Of a stretch of DNA of 64,000 nucleotides, positions 55,863-64,000 are shown one piece after another. The DNA is from Enterococcus sp. 4G2_DIV0659. GTDB taxonomy: Bacteria > Bacillota > Bacilli > Lactobacillales > Enterococcaceae. Position 1 is the stretch's first letter. The number at the start of each line of letters is the position of its first letter. The position numbers and the translations under genes are program-made. Location: the NCBI RefSeq assembly GCF_002140715.2, contig NZ_NGLE02000001.1:3128001-3192000 (forward strand). The letters are read 5' to 3'. The notes under the pieces were generated by a model that had not been told where the DNA came from, searched no databases, and saw nothing but the letters and a program-made list of their open reading frames with translations.

Positions 55863-56723
55863 CTATTCTTTGGTTACGTCAGTATTATTTTTAATATCAG
55901 AGCTTGGCGAAAGAATAACGGTTTCGCCTTCTTTTAGTCCACTTTTTACTTCGATCAATTTATCAGATTGAATACCTATTTTTATGGTTGTTTCTTTTGC
56001 TTGACCGTTTTTGACACTATAAACAATTGGTTCATTTTTGTCATTATACGTTAAAGCTTCAACAGGCAAGGCCAGTACATTTTCTACGGTATTTGTAGTA
56101 ATATCGACATCCGTATCAAACCCTGCGAATAGATTTTCAGGAGCTTTATCAAATGTTACGATTGCGGCTAAACTTGCGGTAGTACCAGTGGCAGATTGAG
56201 TATTTTGAGCAACAGGGTCTTTTTCAGAAATTTTTCCTGAAAATGTTTGATCGCCGTTTGAAATTTCTACTTTCTGATCGACTGAAACAGACGATGCTTC
56301 AGAGTTTGATAGCTCTAGTTTGACTTTCAAGGTAGAAAGGTCATCTAATTGAATAGAGGATTTAGCTTGTTGGGTATTTGTATCCGGTTGTTTTGCTTTG
56401 ATATTTACTTGCGTAATGGTTCCATCAAACCCTGCAACTAATTGTAATCCGTTGTCATAAGTTGCTAGAACTTTATCCTTTTCCACTTTGTCGCCAATGT
56501 TAACATTTACTTCGACTACATTTCCAGTGCCTGAAAGAGACTGGCTTTGGTTTGGAATCAAGGTTCCTGTGGTAGAAAGTTTCTCAACAATCGTTTCCTT
56601 TTTTACTTCTCCTGTTCTTACGGTTATTGTATTGGATTTACCTGAATTTGTTTGAACGAACAAGAAAATCACAAGTACAACTGCTAGCACTGCAAAAATG
56701 GCAAACATTATTTTCTTTTTCAT
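55863..56723 (-). CDS. Membrane-fusion (HlyD/YknX-like) efflux adaptor, 286 aa
   Basis: One N-terminal membrane helix (IMFAIFAVLAVVLVIFLFV) followed by a lipoyl/barrel-sandwich part (GNVVEVNVNIGDKVEKDKVLATYD and GFDGTITQVNIKAKQ) and a beta-barrel region ending GLKEGETVILSP. The long coiled coil of Gram-negative adaptors is absent, as in YknX. ATG 56723 is chosen because it opens the signal anchor; the frame extends 14 codons upstream. First gene of the efflux operon. Confidence 0.9.
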   Translation of the reverse strand: MKKKIMFAIFAVLAVVLVIFLFVQTNSGKSNTITVRTGEVKKETIVEKLSTTGTLIPNQSQSLSGTGNVVEVNVNIGDKVEKDKVLATYDNGLQLVAGFDGTITQVNIKAKQPDTNTQQAKSSIQLDDLSTLKVKLELSNSEASSVSVDQKVEISNGDQTFSGKISEKDPVAQNTQSATGTTASLAAIVTFDKAPENLFAGFDTDVDITTNTVENVLALPVEALTYNDKNEPIVYSVKNGQAKETTIKIGIQSDKLIEVKSGLKEGETVILSPSSDIKNNTDVTKE

Positions 56724-56888
56724 GGATTTCAACTCTTTTCTACTATTTTTATGACATGCTGTCATTTATGCAAGTTTACTCTTTTTTTCATGAAAAGTCT
56801 AAGATTAGTTTTAGTGATTAAAGTAATACTAACTATAGATTTCTGCGTTATAATGAGGATAAAGAAATTGAAAAAAGGAGTTGAAGAA

Positions 56889-57623
56889 ATGAAGGAATTT
56901 ATTTATGCAATCAGTGATATTCATGGAGAGTATGAATTGTTTAATGAGTTAATCCAATATTTTGATCCAACGATGCATCAACTAGTTTTAATTGGTGATT
57001 TAAATGACCGCGGACCAAAAACGAAAGAAAGTTTTTTACTCGGAAAAGAATTGGTTGAAAAATACAAGGCAATTTATCTTAGAGGGAATCATGAAGAATA
57101 TTTTTTACAATTTTTAAATAAACCGGAAGATTGGTTTACTAGTTATGTTCGGAATGGCGGGAAAGAAACGATGGAAAGCTTGCTTCATAAAGGGGCCACC
57201 GAAGAATATTCTCCTACTGAAATCGCAATGATGATTCGTAGCCGATACAAAGAGTTGATCGAATTTCTAAAGGAACGTCCATTGTATTTTGAATGGAAGA
57301 ACTACATATTTGTCCACGCAGGAGTGGACTTAACGAAAAAAGATTGGCATGAAACGAGTTCACATGATTTTATCTGGATCAGAGAAGCTTTTCACACAGG
57401 GAAAAACAATACGGGAAAAACGATTGTTTTTGGTCATACAATTACTCCGATGCTTCATGGTGATATGGAAACAACGGATTTATGGCGTTCTGACAACAAG
57501 ATTGGGATTGATGGAGGTGCTGTTTTTGGTGGTTCTGTTCATGGGGTGATTTTCGATGCTACCGGCATTGTACAAGATATTGAATATCAAAATTTGAACG
57601 GACCATGGCGACCTGATTTTTAA
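56889..57623 (+). CDS. PPP-family metallophosphoesterase (serine/threonine phosphatase-like), 244 aa
   Basis: Two-metal phosphatase with the PPP signature blocks: SDIHGEYELF (about 10), GDLNDRGP (about 42), RGNHEEYFL (about 75), HAGVDL and GHT. Bacterial members dephosphorylate proteins or split diadenosine polyphosphates (ApaH-like); the specificity cannot be told. AAAAGGAG before ATG 56889 fixes the start; the 46 upstream codons of the frame have no ribosome site. Confidence 0.88.
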   Translation: MKEFIYAISDIHGEYELFNELIQYFDPTMHQLVLIGDLNDRGPKTKESFLLGKELVEKYKAIYLRGNHEEYFLQFLNKPEDWFTSYVRNGGKETMESLLHKGATEEYSPTEIAMMIRSRYKELIEFLKERPLYFEWKNYIFVHAGVDLTKKDWHETSSHDFIWIREAFHTGKNNTGKTIVFGHTITPMLHGDMETTDLWRSDNKIGIDGGAVFGGSVHGVIFDATGIVQDIEYQNLNGPWRPDF

Positions 57624-57701
57624 GCTTCATTCTCTTCCTATATTTCAAGAGGGAAATATGCTAAAATAAGACAGTATGTTAATGAAAAGAGGTATGTAAA
57701 T

Positions 57702-59894
57702 ATGGCAGAAGCTTATAACCAAGAAGTAGTTGTTTTACTTCAAAAAGAATTGACTGAATATCGTCCAAATCAGATAACGACAGTGCTGACTTTATTAAAT
57801 GAAGGCAACACTGTTCCTTTTATTGCTCGTTATCGTAAGGAAATGACTGGAAGTTTAGATGAAGTTCAAATTCGTGAGATTGAAGAACGATATACTTATT
57901 TAGGAAACTTAGAAAAACGAAAAGAAGAAGTTTTACGCTTAATCGAAGAACAAGGAAAGCTAACAGACGAGCTAGCTAAATCCATTCAAAAAGCCACAAA
58001 AATGCAGCAAGTAGAAGATTTATACCGTCCATATAAGCAAAAACGCCGTACTAAAGCAACGATTGCCAAAGAAAAAGGACTGGAGCCTCTCGCAGAGTGG
58101 TTGCTAAGCTTCCCTGCTCAAGCAGATGTAAAGGCAGAAGCTAAAAACTACATGGATGCAGAAAAAGAAGTGGATTCTGTGGAAGCTGCGTTACAAGGAG
58201 CACACGAAATCATTGCTGAACGTGTTAGTGATGAACCTAAATTTCGTACATGGATTCGTGATTTTACTTTTAAACATGGACAATATATCAGTACCGTTAA
58301 AGATAAAGAAAAGGATGAAAAGTCTGTTTATGAAATGTATTACGATTTTTCAGAACCTGCTAGTAAGATTGTTTCACACAGAGTCTTGGCTACAAATCGT
58401 GGAGAAAAAGAAGATATTCTAAAAGTGTCTCTTTTAGTTGAAGAAGAAAAAATAGCGGCTTATTTAGACCGTCAATTGATTGGAAATAACAAGCAATCGC
58501 CAACGGCTACTTATGTTGAAACAGCCTATTTAGACAGTTACAAACGTTTTATCGGACCTGCCATCGAACGGGAGATTCGCAATGAATTAACAGAAAAAGC
58601 GGACGAACAAGCAATCAATATTTTTGGTGAAAACTTACGTAATTTGCTGTTACAGCCACCATTGAAAGGAAAAGTTGTATTAGGATTTGACCCAGCGTAT
58701 CGTACTGGATGTAAACTAGCGATTGTGGATGCGACAGGGAAAGTCTTAGCAATCCAAGTAATCTATCCCCACAAACCAGCGTCTGGAGAAAAACGTGCAG
58801 CAGCTGGTCCAGCATTTACGAAATTGATTGAAGAATATCAAGTTGAAATGGTTGCAATCGGTAATGGAACTGCAAGTCGTGAATCAGAATTATTTGTTGC
58901 TGAACAACTAAAACAAATCAAACGTGATGTGTTTTACGTGATTGTTAATGAAGCTGGTGCATCTGTTTATTCTGCAAGTGATGTTGCACGAGCGGAATTT
59001 CCAGACCTACAAGTAGAAGAAAGAAGTGCGGTCAGTATTGCACGACGTTTACAAGATCCTTTAGCCGAGCTTGTAAAAATCGATCCAAAAGCAGTCGGAG
59101 TGGGACAATATCAACATGATGTTTCACAAAAACGTTTAGCAGAGCAATTAGATTTTGTTGTTGAAACGGCTGTTAACCAAGTAGGCGTTAATGTGAATAC
59201 AGCTAGTCCGCAGCTTTTACAACATATTTCAGGCTTAAACAAAACAACCGCACAAAACTTAATGGCTTATCGAGATGAAAATGGCGCATTTACTGCTCGT
59301 AATCAAGTGAAAAAAGTACCTCGTTTGGGACCAAAAGCCTACGAACAAGCAATTGGATTTTTACGTATTCCAAATGGAAAAAATATATTAGATAATACAG
59401 GGATTCATCCGGAAAGCTACGATGTTGCTAAAGCCATTTTAGCAAAAGCAGCTGTTGAATTAGCTGAACTTGGTACAGCAGAAGCGGCTCAAAAAATTAA
59501 AAGCCTATCTTTATCCCAGTTAGAAGCAGATTTAGCAGTTGGAAGTGAGACATTAAAAGATATTATCCAAGCATTAGTTCAACCAGGTCGAGATATGCGT
59601 GATGAAATGCCAGCACCTCTTTTAAGAAAAGATGTGTTGTCAATGGAAGATCTAAAACCAGGGATGGAATTGCAAGGTACAGTCCGTAACGTGATTGATT
59701 TTGGCGCATTCGTTGATATTGGTGTGAAACAAGACGGCTTAGTGCATATTTCAAAATTAAGTACAAAATTTGTAAAACATCCAACCGATATTGTTGCAGT
59801 CGGTGATGTTGTAACTGTTTGGGTAGAAGAGGTAGATACGAAGAAAGGGCGCATCAGTTTGACGATGTTGCCGCAAGTTGAAAGGAAAGATTGA
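57702..59894 (+). CDS. tex: Tex family transcription accessory protein, 730 aa
   Basis: RNA-binding accessory factor. Domain order: N-terminal HTH-like (about 1-190; PFIARYRKEMTGSLDEVQIREIEER), YqgF-like nuclease fold (about 320-450; VVLGFDPAYRTGCKLAIVD), helix-hairpin-helix (about 490-560; GVNVNTASPQLLQHISGLNK) and C-terminal S1 domain (about 650-722; GMELQGTVRNVIDFGAFVDIG). Complete and of typical length. Overlaps or abuts the SprT-like gene. Confidence 0.95.
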   Translation: MAEAYNQEVVVLLQKELTEYRPNQITTVLTLLNEGNTVPFIARYRKEMTGSLDEVQIREIEERYTYLGNLEKRKEEVLRLIEEQGKLTDELAKSIQKATKMQQVEDLYRPYKQKRRTKATIAKEKGLEPLAEWLLSFPAQADVKAEAKNYMDAEKEVDSVEAALQGAHEIIAERVSDEPKFRTWIRDFTFKHGQYISTVKDKEKDEKSVYEMYYDFSEPASKIVSHRVLATNRGEKEDILKVSLLVEEEKIAAYLDRQLIGNNKQSPTATYVETAYLDSYKRFIGPAIEREIRNELTEKADEQAINIFGENLRNLLLQPPLKGKVVLGFDPAYRTGCKLAIVDATGKVLAIQVIYPHKPASGEKRAAAGPAFTKLIEEYQVEMVAIGNGTASRESELFVAEQLKQIKRDVFYVIVNEAGASVYSASDVARAEFPDLQVEERSAVSIARRLQDPLAELVKIDPKAVGVGQYQHDVSQKRLAEQLDFVVETAVNQVGVNVNTASPQLLQHISGLNKTTAQNLMAYRDENGAFTARNQVKKVPRLGPKAYEQAIGFLRIPNGKNILDNTGIHPESYDVAKAILAKAAVELAELGTAEAAQKIKSLSLSQLEADLAVGSETLKDIIQALVQPGRDMRDEMPAPLLRKDVLSMEDLKPGMELQGTVRNVIDFGAFVDIGVKQDGLVHISKLSTKFVKHPTDIVAVGDVVTVWVEEVDTKKGRISLTMLPQVERKD

Positions 59895-59896
59895 TT

Positions 59897-60382
59897 TTGA
59901 GCAGTTTTTCTAATGAAGGAAAACCAGCAAAGATAGAATGGACAGACGACCAATTACAACAATTGGTCGAAGAAATTTCGTTGACTTCTTTTCAAAAAAC
60001 GTTTAAACATAAAGCTTTTTTTAATCGACGATTGAAAACTACAGGTGGGCGTTATCATTTAAGTTCTCATGATATTGATTTCAATCCGAAAGTTATTGAA
60101 CGGTATGGCAAAGAAGAACTTGTTAAGGTAATCAAACATGAATTATGCCATTACCATCTACACCTTGAAGGCAAAGGCTATCGACACAAAGATTCAGATT
60201 TTAAGCTGTTGTTAAAACAAACAGGCGGCACGCGATATGTTCGACCTTTAGTAGAACAAAAACCGCAATCATATCATCAATATCAATGTGAAAAATGCCA
60301 GACCTTGATTTTAAGAAAACGAAGAATCAATACTCACAAGTTTGTTTGCGGTAAGTGCCGTGGCAAGCTTGTGGAACGATAA
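59897..60382 (+). CDS. SprT-like zinc metalloprotease-fold protein, 161 aa
   Basis: SprT-like domain with the zinc site VIKHELCHYHLH (HExxH variant), followed by a C-terminal zinc ribbon (CEKCQTL...CGKCRG). Matches the YdcK/SprT-like family next to tex in Bacilli; relatives of SPRTN, but proteolysis is unproved in bacteria. TTG at 59897 is preferred, seven bases after AAAGGAAAG; another TTG at 59891 overlaps the tex stop but is too close to the ribosome site. Confidence 0.88.
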   Translation: MSSFSNEGKPAKIEWTDDQLQQLVEEISLTSFQKTFKHKAFFNRRLKTTGGRYHLSSHDIDFNPKVIERYGKEELVKVIKHELCHYHLHLEGKGYRHKDSDFKLLLKQTGGTRYVRPLVEQKPQSYHQYQCEKCQTLILRKRRINTHKFVCGKCRGKLVER

Positions 60383-60384
60383 AA

Positions 60385-60432
60385 TACAAAGATACCGTCG
60401 TTTCCTATAATCGAAATGGCGGTATCTTTGTA
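60385..60432. terminator. Strong hairpin after the SprT-like gene
   Basis: TACAAAGATACCG (60385-60397) pairs perfectly with CGGTATCTTTGTA (60420-60432). No T-run follows on the plus strand, so termination is less sure than the hairpin. Confidence 0.6.
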
Positions 60433-60465
60433 AGATTGATTATGTAGAAAGTAGGCAGAGTCGAA

Positions 60466-61191
60466 ATGATTGAACAATGGAATGAAGTTCTAGAATATTT
60501 AGCAGCAAAAGATGAGCGTACAAAAACCTACGATTTAGTTATTTTAGCAGGAAATAGCCTTCCTTATCTGGCAGATGAATTTATCCAGTTGTATAAACAA
60601 AATAAAGCTGCAACCTTTTTACTAGTGGGAGGCAAAGGTCATGCCACTCCTTTTTTAAAGAAAAATTTTCAGAATATGGGAATCAATGTTAGCGATGGTA
60701 GTGAAACCGATATGTACTTAGATTATTTTAAACAGAAGTATCATTTAGATTCAGACCTATTTTTAATAGAAAAAGAGTCTACTAACTCTGGTGAAAATGC
60801 TCTTTTTTCATTAAATATCATAAAAAAAGCAGGAATAAAGCCTAAAAATGTTTTATTATTACAAGATCCAATTTTGCAAAGAAGAACCAAAGCAACATTT
60901 GAAAAAGAATGGCAAGAAATCAATGCTCAATTTATAAATGATGTACCCATCGTTCCTGTTGTAAAATCGATTGATGAAACTGTTCATTTTGAAGATCAAC
61001 GATTGAATGGACTATGGAATAAAGCTTATTTTCTTTCCCTGGTTTTAGGTGAGATTCCCCGATTAAGAAATGATAAAAACGGATACGGACCTAATGGATG
61101 CAATTATATTGGAGCTGTAGAAATTCCAAAATCTGTGGAGCGTGCTTATGAAGAACTTTGTAAGAAGTATGATTTTCGATTGGAGCGATAG
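60466..61191 (+). CDS. YdcF/ElyC family protein (DUF218), 241 aa
   Basis: DUF218 fold: YDLVILAGNSLPYLADE, FLLVGGKGHATPFL, IEKESTNSGENALFSLNIIK (the conserved S/T-xNTxEN-like block) and VLLLQDPILQRRTKATFEKEW. No membrane segment, so a soluble YdcF-like rather than an ElyC-like member. YdcF binds SAM; the role is unknown. Ribosome site weak (AGGCAGAG). Confidence 0.82.
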   Translation: MIEQWNEVLEYLAAKDERTKTYDLVILAGNSLPYLADEFIQLYKQNKAATFLLVGGKGHATPFLKKNFQNMGINVSDGSETDMYLDYFKQKYHLDSDLFLIEKESTNSGENALFSLNIIKKAGIKPKNVLLLQDPILQRRTKATFEKEWQEINAQFINDVPIVPVVKSIDETVHFEDQRLNGLWNKAYFLSLVLGEIPRLRNDKNGYGPNGCNYIGAVEIPKSVERAYEELCKKYDFRLER

Positions 61192-61240
61192 TTGAGAGGA
61201 CATCTCTATAACTAGATTTTAGTGGGCTTTAAATGAAACA

Positions 61241-61269
61241 TTGACAAAAATAAAACAGTATTTTATCAT
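61241..61269 (+). promoter_or_regulatory. tRNA-Leu promoter
   Basis: TTGACA, 17-bp spacer, TATCAT, 36 bp before the tRNA. Confidence 0.85.
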
Positions 61270-61305
61270 AGGTTGAGGCAGTACAGAATGCTTTAATTTT
61301 ATATT

Positions 61306-61388
61306 GCGGTCATGGCGGAATGGCAGACGCGCCAGCTTGAGGGGCTGGTGGGGGCAACCCCGTGGAAGTTCGAGTCTTCTTGGCCGCA
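61306..61388 (+). tRNA. tRNA-Leu (anticodon GAG)
   Basis: 83-nt class II tRNA. Acceptor stem GCGGTCA with TGGCCGC and discriminator A; anticodon arm CCAGC-TTGAGGG-GCTGG gives anticodon GAG (reads CUC/CUU); long variable arm TGGGGGCAACCCCGT, typical of leucine tRNAs; T-loop TTCGAGT. The 3' CCA is not encoded. It has its own promoter and terminator. Confidence 0.97.
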
Positions 61389-61393
61389 TGAGT

Positions 61394-61440
61394 GAACTCT
61401 AAACTTTGATGTGAAATCAGGTTTAGGGTTCTTTTTTTTT
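61394..61440 (+). terminator. tRNA-Leu terminator
   Basis: GAACTCTAAAC (61394-61404) pairs with GTTTAGGGTTC (61421-61431), followed by a long T-run. Confidence 0.85.
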
Positions 61441-61617
61441 AATACAAAAACAATCCATGAACTTAAACGTGCATTCCATTCAAATGGAAATTATCAAATG
61501 CCTAGAACGTTAAAGATATAAAGAAAATACCTAACTCAGACCAAAGCCGTATTTATTATAGCGGTTAGGTAACATAAACTTAAAGAAGACAAATATTTAG
61601 GAGTAGGTGAATACAAA

Positions 61618-61959
61618 ATGGAAGATGATTGGTTAATGAGGCAAGTTAAATTAGTTGGTGAAGGGATAGGACATATCTTAAAAAAACAAAATAATTCATT
61701 CGAGTTTGGTGAATTTGAAAATGAGAACGGTGAAACAGTTTCAAGAAAAAAAGCAATTTTGGATTATATAGAATCTGAACAATATGAACAGGCTTTTTTA
61801 TTGGTCAACTCGTTAAAATATAAGTTATCTGTTTATGATTTTGATAACGCTTCAATTTGGTTCATAAGATGTTTGAACTCTATTAATAAACAAAACCCGG
61901 ATACTATAGAAATAGACACGATTGAAAGGTATTCAAAAGCGTTGTCTCACTTAATGTAA
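61618..61959 (+). CDS. Hypothetical protein, 113 aa (DUF6483-like)
   Basis: Small acidic soluble protein with a helical pattern: DDWLMRQVKLVGEGIGHILKKQN at the start, then EYIESEQYEQAFLLVNSLKYKLS-like TPR-type spacing and ASIWFIRCLNS. The opening resembles small uncharacterised proteins of the DUF6483 type, from memory only. AGGAGTAGGTG ribosome site. Stands alone behind tRNA-Leu, a common site for accessory genes. Function unknown. Confidence 0.65.
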   Translation: MEDDWLMRQVKLVGEGIGHILKKQNNSFEFGEFENENGETVSRKKAILDYIESEQYEQAFLLVNSLKYKLSVYDFDNASIWFIRCLNSINKQNPDTIEIDTIERYSKALSHLM

Positions 61960-61961
61960 AT

Positions 61962-62133
61962 AAAAAAACGAGTGTGGGACAAAACTAAAAATCAGTTTTG
62001 TTTCACACTCTAAATCCTAATAAACGGTGGACAAAAGCCAGGTTCTTCGGCAATTTCGCAAAAAGCGAGCAATACAAGAAGCGTATTGTTCGATTTTCAC
62101 TCCAATTGCTCGAGCCTAATCAACTTTTGTCTC
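61962..62133 (-). repeat. CACCGTTTATT-family repeat, copy F
   Basis: Minus-strand copy after the DUF2871 gene: head GAGACAAAAGTTGATTAGG (62133 leftwards), inner hairpins (CAATACGCTTCTTGTATTG; GAGCAATTGG region), core CACCGTTTATTAGG (near 62029), then a perfect-ended terminal hairpin 61970-61986 with 61994-62010 (17 bp, two mismatches) and a T-run read leftwards. The stem sequence differs from copies A-C and E but resembles copy D. Confidence 0.7.
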
Positions 62134-62174
62134 AACCTCGTTTTTTGTTTTAGAAAGTATCATAATGACTTGAG

Positions 62175-62576
62175 CTATTCTTTTACAGCTTTAAACAATA
62201 CTTGGAAGAAATAAGCTAAGCCTATGGTAATGATAATATGACCCAACCCAGCGATGCCTGAAATGGCTGCAGATTCAGGATATGCTAGCACCTGTAAGAT
62301 TCCTCGAATAATCATCATTAATAATGTTATTCCTAACCCACTATTATATAGAATATAGAATTTTTTATAGTTTTTCTCCTTCGTTAATTGGAAGTTTTTT
62401 TCTAAAAGTAGAACGATTAAGAAAAAGAACATACCTAAAATCAATGTATGTGTATGCAAAACACTAAGTTGTGTTTCACCATCAAATGAATTTAATTTTG
62501 TAAACTCACGATAAAACACACCGGAGATTAATCCAAAAATCATATAAAACATACTAACTCTGACTAATTTTTTCAT
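62175..62576 (-). CDS. DUF2871 membrane protein, 133 aa
   Basis: Four hydrophobic segments with the family word LSVLHTHTLILGMFFFLIVLLLEK (His-x-His near residue 42), then GLGITLLMMIIRGILQV and GHIIITIGLAYFF. The conserved His residues recall heme-copper-oxidase-like folds, so a heme or metal link is possible (inference). GAGGTG ribosome site. Function unknown. Confidence 0.82.
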   Translation of the reverse strand: MKKLVRVSMFYMIFGLISGVFYREFTKLNSFDGETQLSVLHTHTLILGMFFFLIVLLLEKNFQLTKEKNYKKFYILYNSGLGITLLMMIIRGILQVLAYPESAAISGIAGLGHIIITIGLAYFFQVLFKAVKE

Positions 62577-62772
62577 TTTACACCTCTAAATTAATTGTAT
62601 TTAATCTCTTTAACTATAGCAAAACAAGAGACTAATTTCTACAAATCTGATTTCAGATTAAATAAAAGCAGAGAATAATAAAAAGTAAGAAGAAAATAGG
62701 CATTTCAAGTACGTTTTTTCTCCGTATCTTATATAATGAAACGAAAGACGAAGATAAATTGGAGTGATTCGA

Positions 62773-64000
62773 ATGGCAATCAGACGAACATGGTGGAAAG
62801 AAGCAGTTGGTTATCAGATTTATCCAAGTAGTTTTATGGATTCAAATGGTGATGGTATTGGTGATTTAAACGGTATTCGCTCCAAACTAGATTATCTTAA
62901 AGACCTAGGAATCGGGTTCATTTGGATTACTCCTATTTATGAGTCGCCCAATGTGGACAATGGTTATGACATTAGTGATTATCAAAACATTTTAAAGACA
63001 TTTGGAACGATGGAAGAGTTTGATTTGTTGGTGGAAGAAGCTCATGTGTTAGGAATTAAGGTTATTATGGATTTAGTTATCAACCATACTTCTAATCAGC
63101 ACCCATGGTTTTTAGAGTCAAGGTCTTCTGTAAAAGATGATTACAGAGATTATTATATTTGGGCAGATGGTAAAATTGATGGGCCGCCCAATGACTGGGT
63201 TTCAATTTTTGGTGGTTCTGCTTGGGAATATGATGAAACAACCAAACAATACTACCTTCATGTTTTTGCCAAAGAACAACCAGATTTAAATTGGGAAAAT
63301 CCACGAGTCAAAAGAGAGCTTTTTTCAATGATCAATTGGTGGTTGGATAAGGGAATTGATGGTTTTCGAGTGGATGCCATTTCCCATATAAAAAAAGCAA
63401 CATTTGAAACACCAGTAGCTGATGATCCATTTGCTGTGTTTAAAAATGTTCAAGGAATCGAAACGCATTTAGAGGAATTACGGGATGTTCTTAAAGCGCG
63501 TGATATTTTAACAGTTGGTGAAGCAAATGGTGTAAGTGCACAAGAAGCCCATCAGTGGGTAGGTGAAGAAGAGGGCTATTTTAATATGTTATTTGAGTTT
63601 GATCATATTTCACTTTGGAATAAAGAAGAGCAAGAAACGTTGGATGTTGTTCATTTTAAACAGGCCATCACCTCTTGGCAAAAGGCTCTAGCTGATGGAA
63701 AAGGCTGGAATGCTCTATATATGGAAAATCATGATATTCCTCGTTCGGTCTCTAACTTTGGTAGCGAAGAAACAGTCTTTTGGAAAGCTTCAGCTAAAGC
63801 ATTAGCGCTAACCTTTCTTTTATTACAAGGCACTCCTTTTATTTATCAAGGACAAGAAATCGGGATGACGAATATGCCTTTTCGCTCAATTGAAGATATA
63901 GATGCTGTGGATACTAAAAATTTTTATTATGAAATGATTCATACTGGTATCAATCCAGAAAAGGCGATGGATGTCGTTCGTAGAACTGCCAGAGATAATT
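62773..64000 (+). CDS. GH13 alpha-glucosidase (oligo-1,6-glucosidase-like), cut by window edge
   Basis: Open from ATG (after GGAGTGATT) to the last base, 409 codons, so the C-terminus is missing. GH13 subfamily features: AVGYQIYPSSFMDSNGDGIGDL, DLVINHTSN (region I), GIDGFRVDAISH with the nucleophile Asp (region II), LTVGEAN with the acid/base Glu (region III) and MENHDIPRSV (region IV). Hydrolyses alpha-1,6- or alpha-1,4-linked glucosides; dexB, malL and treC types are not separable here. The ATG is 62773. Confidence 0.92.
   Translation, partial: MAIRRTWWKEAVGYQIYPSSFMDSNGDGIGDLNGIRSKLDYLKDLGIGFIWITPIYESPNVDNGYDISDYQNILKTFGTMEEFDLLVEEAHVLGIKVIMDLVINHTSNQHPWFLESRSSVKDDYRDYYIWADGKIDGPPNDWVSIFGGSAWEYDETTKQYYLHVFAKEQPDLNWENPRVKRELFSMINWWLDKGIDGFRVDAISHIKKATFETPVADDPFAVFKNVQGIETHLEELRDVLKARDILTVGEANGVSAQEAHQWVGEEEGYFNMLFEFDHISLWNKEEQETLDVVHFKQAITSWQKALADGKGWNALYMENHDIPRSVSNFGSEETVFWKASAKALALTFLLLQGTPFIYQGQEIGMTNMPFRSIEDIDAVDTKNFYYEMIHTGINPEKAMDVVRRTARDN

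Overview
The window is low-GC Gram-positive chromosomal DNA, most likely from an Enterococcus of the broad E. faecalis group. The evidence is gene content and order: polA-mutM-coaE-nrdR-dnaB-dnaI, ireB-ruvX-DUF1292, rimP-nusA-rnpM-ylxQ-infB-rbfA, truB-ribF-hemW and hrcA-grpE-dnaK-dnaJ. AGGAGG-type ribosome sites, TTG/GTG starts and TTGACA-N17-TATAAT promoters fit. The species cannot be fixed from sequence alone. No prophage, insertion sequence, transposon or CRISPR array was seen.

Layout. 1-4260 is accessory: a truncated XRE regulator, an unknown lysine-rich protein, an Mga-type regulator and an aldo/keto reductase. 4274-4586 holds two tandem small-RNA-like units. 4692-11929 is the replication and repair block. 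12197-18997 has a lipoprotein, CtsR-controlled clpB, an acetyltransferase with a tiny leader ORF, a split ThrE-type exporter and a DUF554 protein. 19100-23143 is an arginine operon (argC-argB-argD-argF) with an ArgR-like box, no argJ, and a frameshifted argC. 24082-25121 is ireB-ruvX-DUF1292. 25524-27680 is an accessory island: a stand-alone two-domain endolysin with a strong internal start site, next to a decayed acetolactate decarboxylase gene. rnhC and a CPBP protease follow.

29955-35608 is the nusA-infB operon behind a leader of large tandem hairpins. Two secreted-protein genes (a coiled-coil/CAP protein and an Ig-like/MucBP-like protein) lie between rbfA and truB. 42882-47920 is the HrcA heat-shock operon with two CIRCE operators. 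47980-52755 is a WYL regulator divergent from an ECF transporter cassette that ends in a DUF4430 lipoprotein, a possible cobalamin-type uptake system. 53919-56723 is a MacB/YknXYZ-type efflux operon. The rest is housekeeping (a PPP phosphatase, tex, a SprT-like gene, ydcF, tRNA-Leu) and a GH13 glucosidase cut by the window edge.

Two families of structured repeats recur between genes. One is a terminator-like module with a CACCGTTTATT core and a terminal hairpin (six copies of varying completeness). The other is a long hairpin found in the leaders of clpB and of the rimP-nusA operon.
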